Assembly (NCBI GenBank): GCA_036226585.1
Contig: CP108997.1
Span: forward strand, 6,696,001-6,760,000
DNA from: Streptomyces sp. NBC_00708
GTDB lineage: Bacteria; Actinomycetota; Actinomycetes; Streptomycetales; Streptomycetaceae
Length of the DNA stretch: 64,000 nt
Direction: 5' to 3'
Shown here piece by piece: positions 63,628 to 64,000 of the stretch; within the stretch, counting starts at the first letter, position 1; every line of letters begins with the position of its first letter. The notes under the pieces were generated by a model. The model had not been told where the DNA came from and ran no database searches. It was given only the letters and a program-made list of their open reading frames with translations. Both the position numbers and the translations under genes were made by a program.

Positions 63628-64000
63628 TTGTCCCTCGCCGAGCCGGATCTCGTGCGGCGGCTGGAGAGCCGTCAGCCGACCGCGTACCTCCTGGCATCGC
63701 TGCGAGGCGTCGGGCAGGTCGACTTCCAGGCCAGTCTGTACACGGGGGCCGCGATCCTCGCCGGGCTGTGGGCGGCGGGCTGGCAGACCGGCCTGTTCGC
63801 CACGATGGGCACACTGATCGCCACCGCCACCGCCTATGTGCTGGCCGTCGACCGGGGAAGCATCGCGCTCGGCATGCAGGGGTTCGCGGGCTGCCTGACC
63901 GGTATCGCCCTCGTCTCCTCCCTGGGCAACCACCCGGCCACCTATGTGCTGACCGTCGTCGGCGCCGTCCTCTGCGTCATCCTCATGGCGACCCTGGCCA
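63628..64000 (+). CDS. Probable urea transporter (UT family), 3' part outside window
   Basis: The visible 124 codons encode a short N-terminus and three or four hydrophobic helices. ASLRGVGQVDFQASLYTGAA resembles the LRGxxQVxF...N/S..TG motif that opens bacterial urea channels. Then come LWAAGWQTGLFATMGTLIAT and GMQGFAGCLTGIALVSSLGN, like the GL.GFN..L.G selectivity segment. The only suitable start is TTG 63628 with GGAG 6 nt upstream, since an in-frame stop lies at 63577. No urease gene is in the window. Confidence 0.6.
   Translation, partial: MSLAEPDLVRRLESRQPTAYLLASLRGVGQVDFQASLYTGAAILAGLWAAGWQTGLFATMGTLIATATAYVLAVDRGSIALGMQGFAGCLTGIALVSSLGNHPATYVLTVVGAVLCVILMATLA

Overview
This window looks like a stretch of a Streptomyces chromosome. 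GC is very high, third codon positions are strongly G/C, and several families typical of the genus are present (DUF3618/DUF4235, DUF6480, an NsdA-like TPR regulator, a SigB/SigF-type sigma factor with anti-sigma and phosphatase partners, an Rpf/LysM/M23 protein). The density of secreted polysaccharide enzymes and one-component regulators suggests a soil or plant-litter saprophyte.

Layout. 1-9.2 kb: a TetR gene cut by the window edge, divergent from a PAP2 protein and a DMT-type membrane protein; PadR; FadH-like 2,4-dienoyl-CoA reductase; DoxX; and a two-gene unit of AurF-like diiron oxygenase plus ferredoxin/ferredoxin reductase. 9.3-12.5 kb: secreted pectate lyase, then a small membrane-stress-type cluster whose first gene has apparently lost its membrane domain. 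12.5-19.7 kb: lipoprotein, TrmO-like protein, NsdA-like regulator, GH15 enzyme, DUF1330, MFS pump with MarR. 20-30 kb: xylanase xlnA, catalase, panD, a MarR pair, a DapDC-like decarboxylase with a PucR regulator, MgtC. 30.4-46.5 kb: a cellulose and beta-glucoside island (AA10 LPMO, CelR/CebR-like LacI regulator, GH5 cellulase, GH1 glucosidase with sugar ABC transporter, ROK regulator, second LacI regulator, GH3). 46.6-52.9 kb: lipoprotein, Rpf-LysM-M23 muralytic protein, a second DMT paralogue, GH92 mannosidase. 53-62 kb: a SigB-type partner-switching cluster (STAS, MarR, two SpoIIE-type proteins, anti-sigma kinase, response regulator, histidine kinase, sigma factor) and an atypical SDR. 62.3-64 kb: an unrecognised 58-residue gene, paired fluoride channels, and the start of a probable urea transporter.

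How it fits together. Extracellular enzymes (pectate lyase, xylanase, LPMO, cellulase, mannosidase) release oligosaccharides. A binding protein and two permeases import them; no ATPase is present, so a shared one (MsiK-type) is likely. GH1 and GH3 finish hydrolysis. Control is written in short palindromes centred on CG: TGGGAGCGCTCCCA at LPMO, celR-like gene and cellulase; GGAGAGCGCTCTCC at GH3, inside the GH3 3' end in front of the second lacI gene, and at an orphan promoter near 34.8 kb; GAAAGCGCTTTC at pectate lyase; GACAACGTTGTC at GH92.

Most unusual items: the orphan promoter-operator-hairpin unit at 34782-34936, which may be a LacI-controlled small RNA or the scar of a lost gene; the operator and internal leaderless promoter embedded in the GH3 stop region; the 58-residue gene at 62343; the internally deleted holin-like gene; and a SpoIIE-type protein with a substituted metal ligand.
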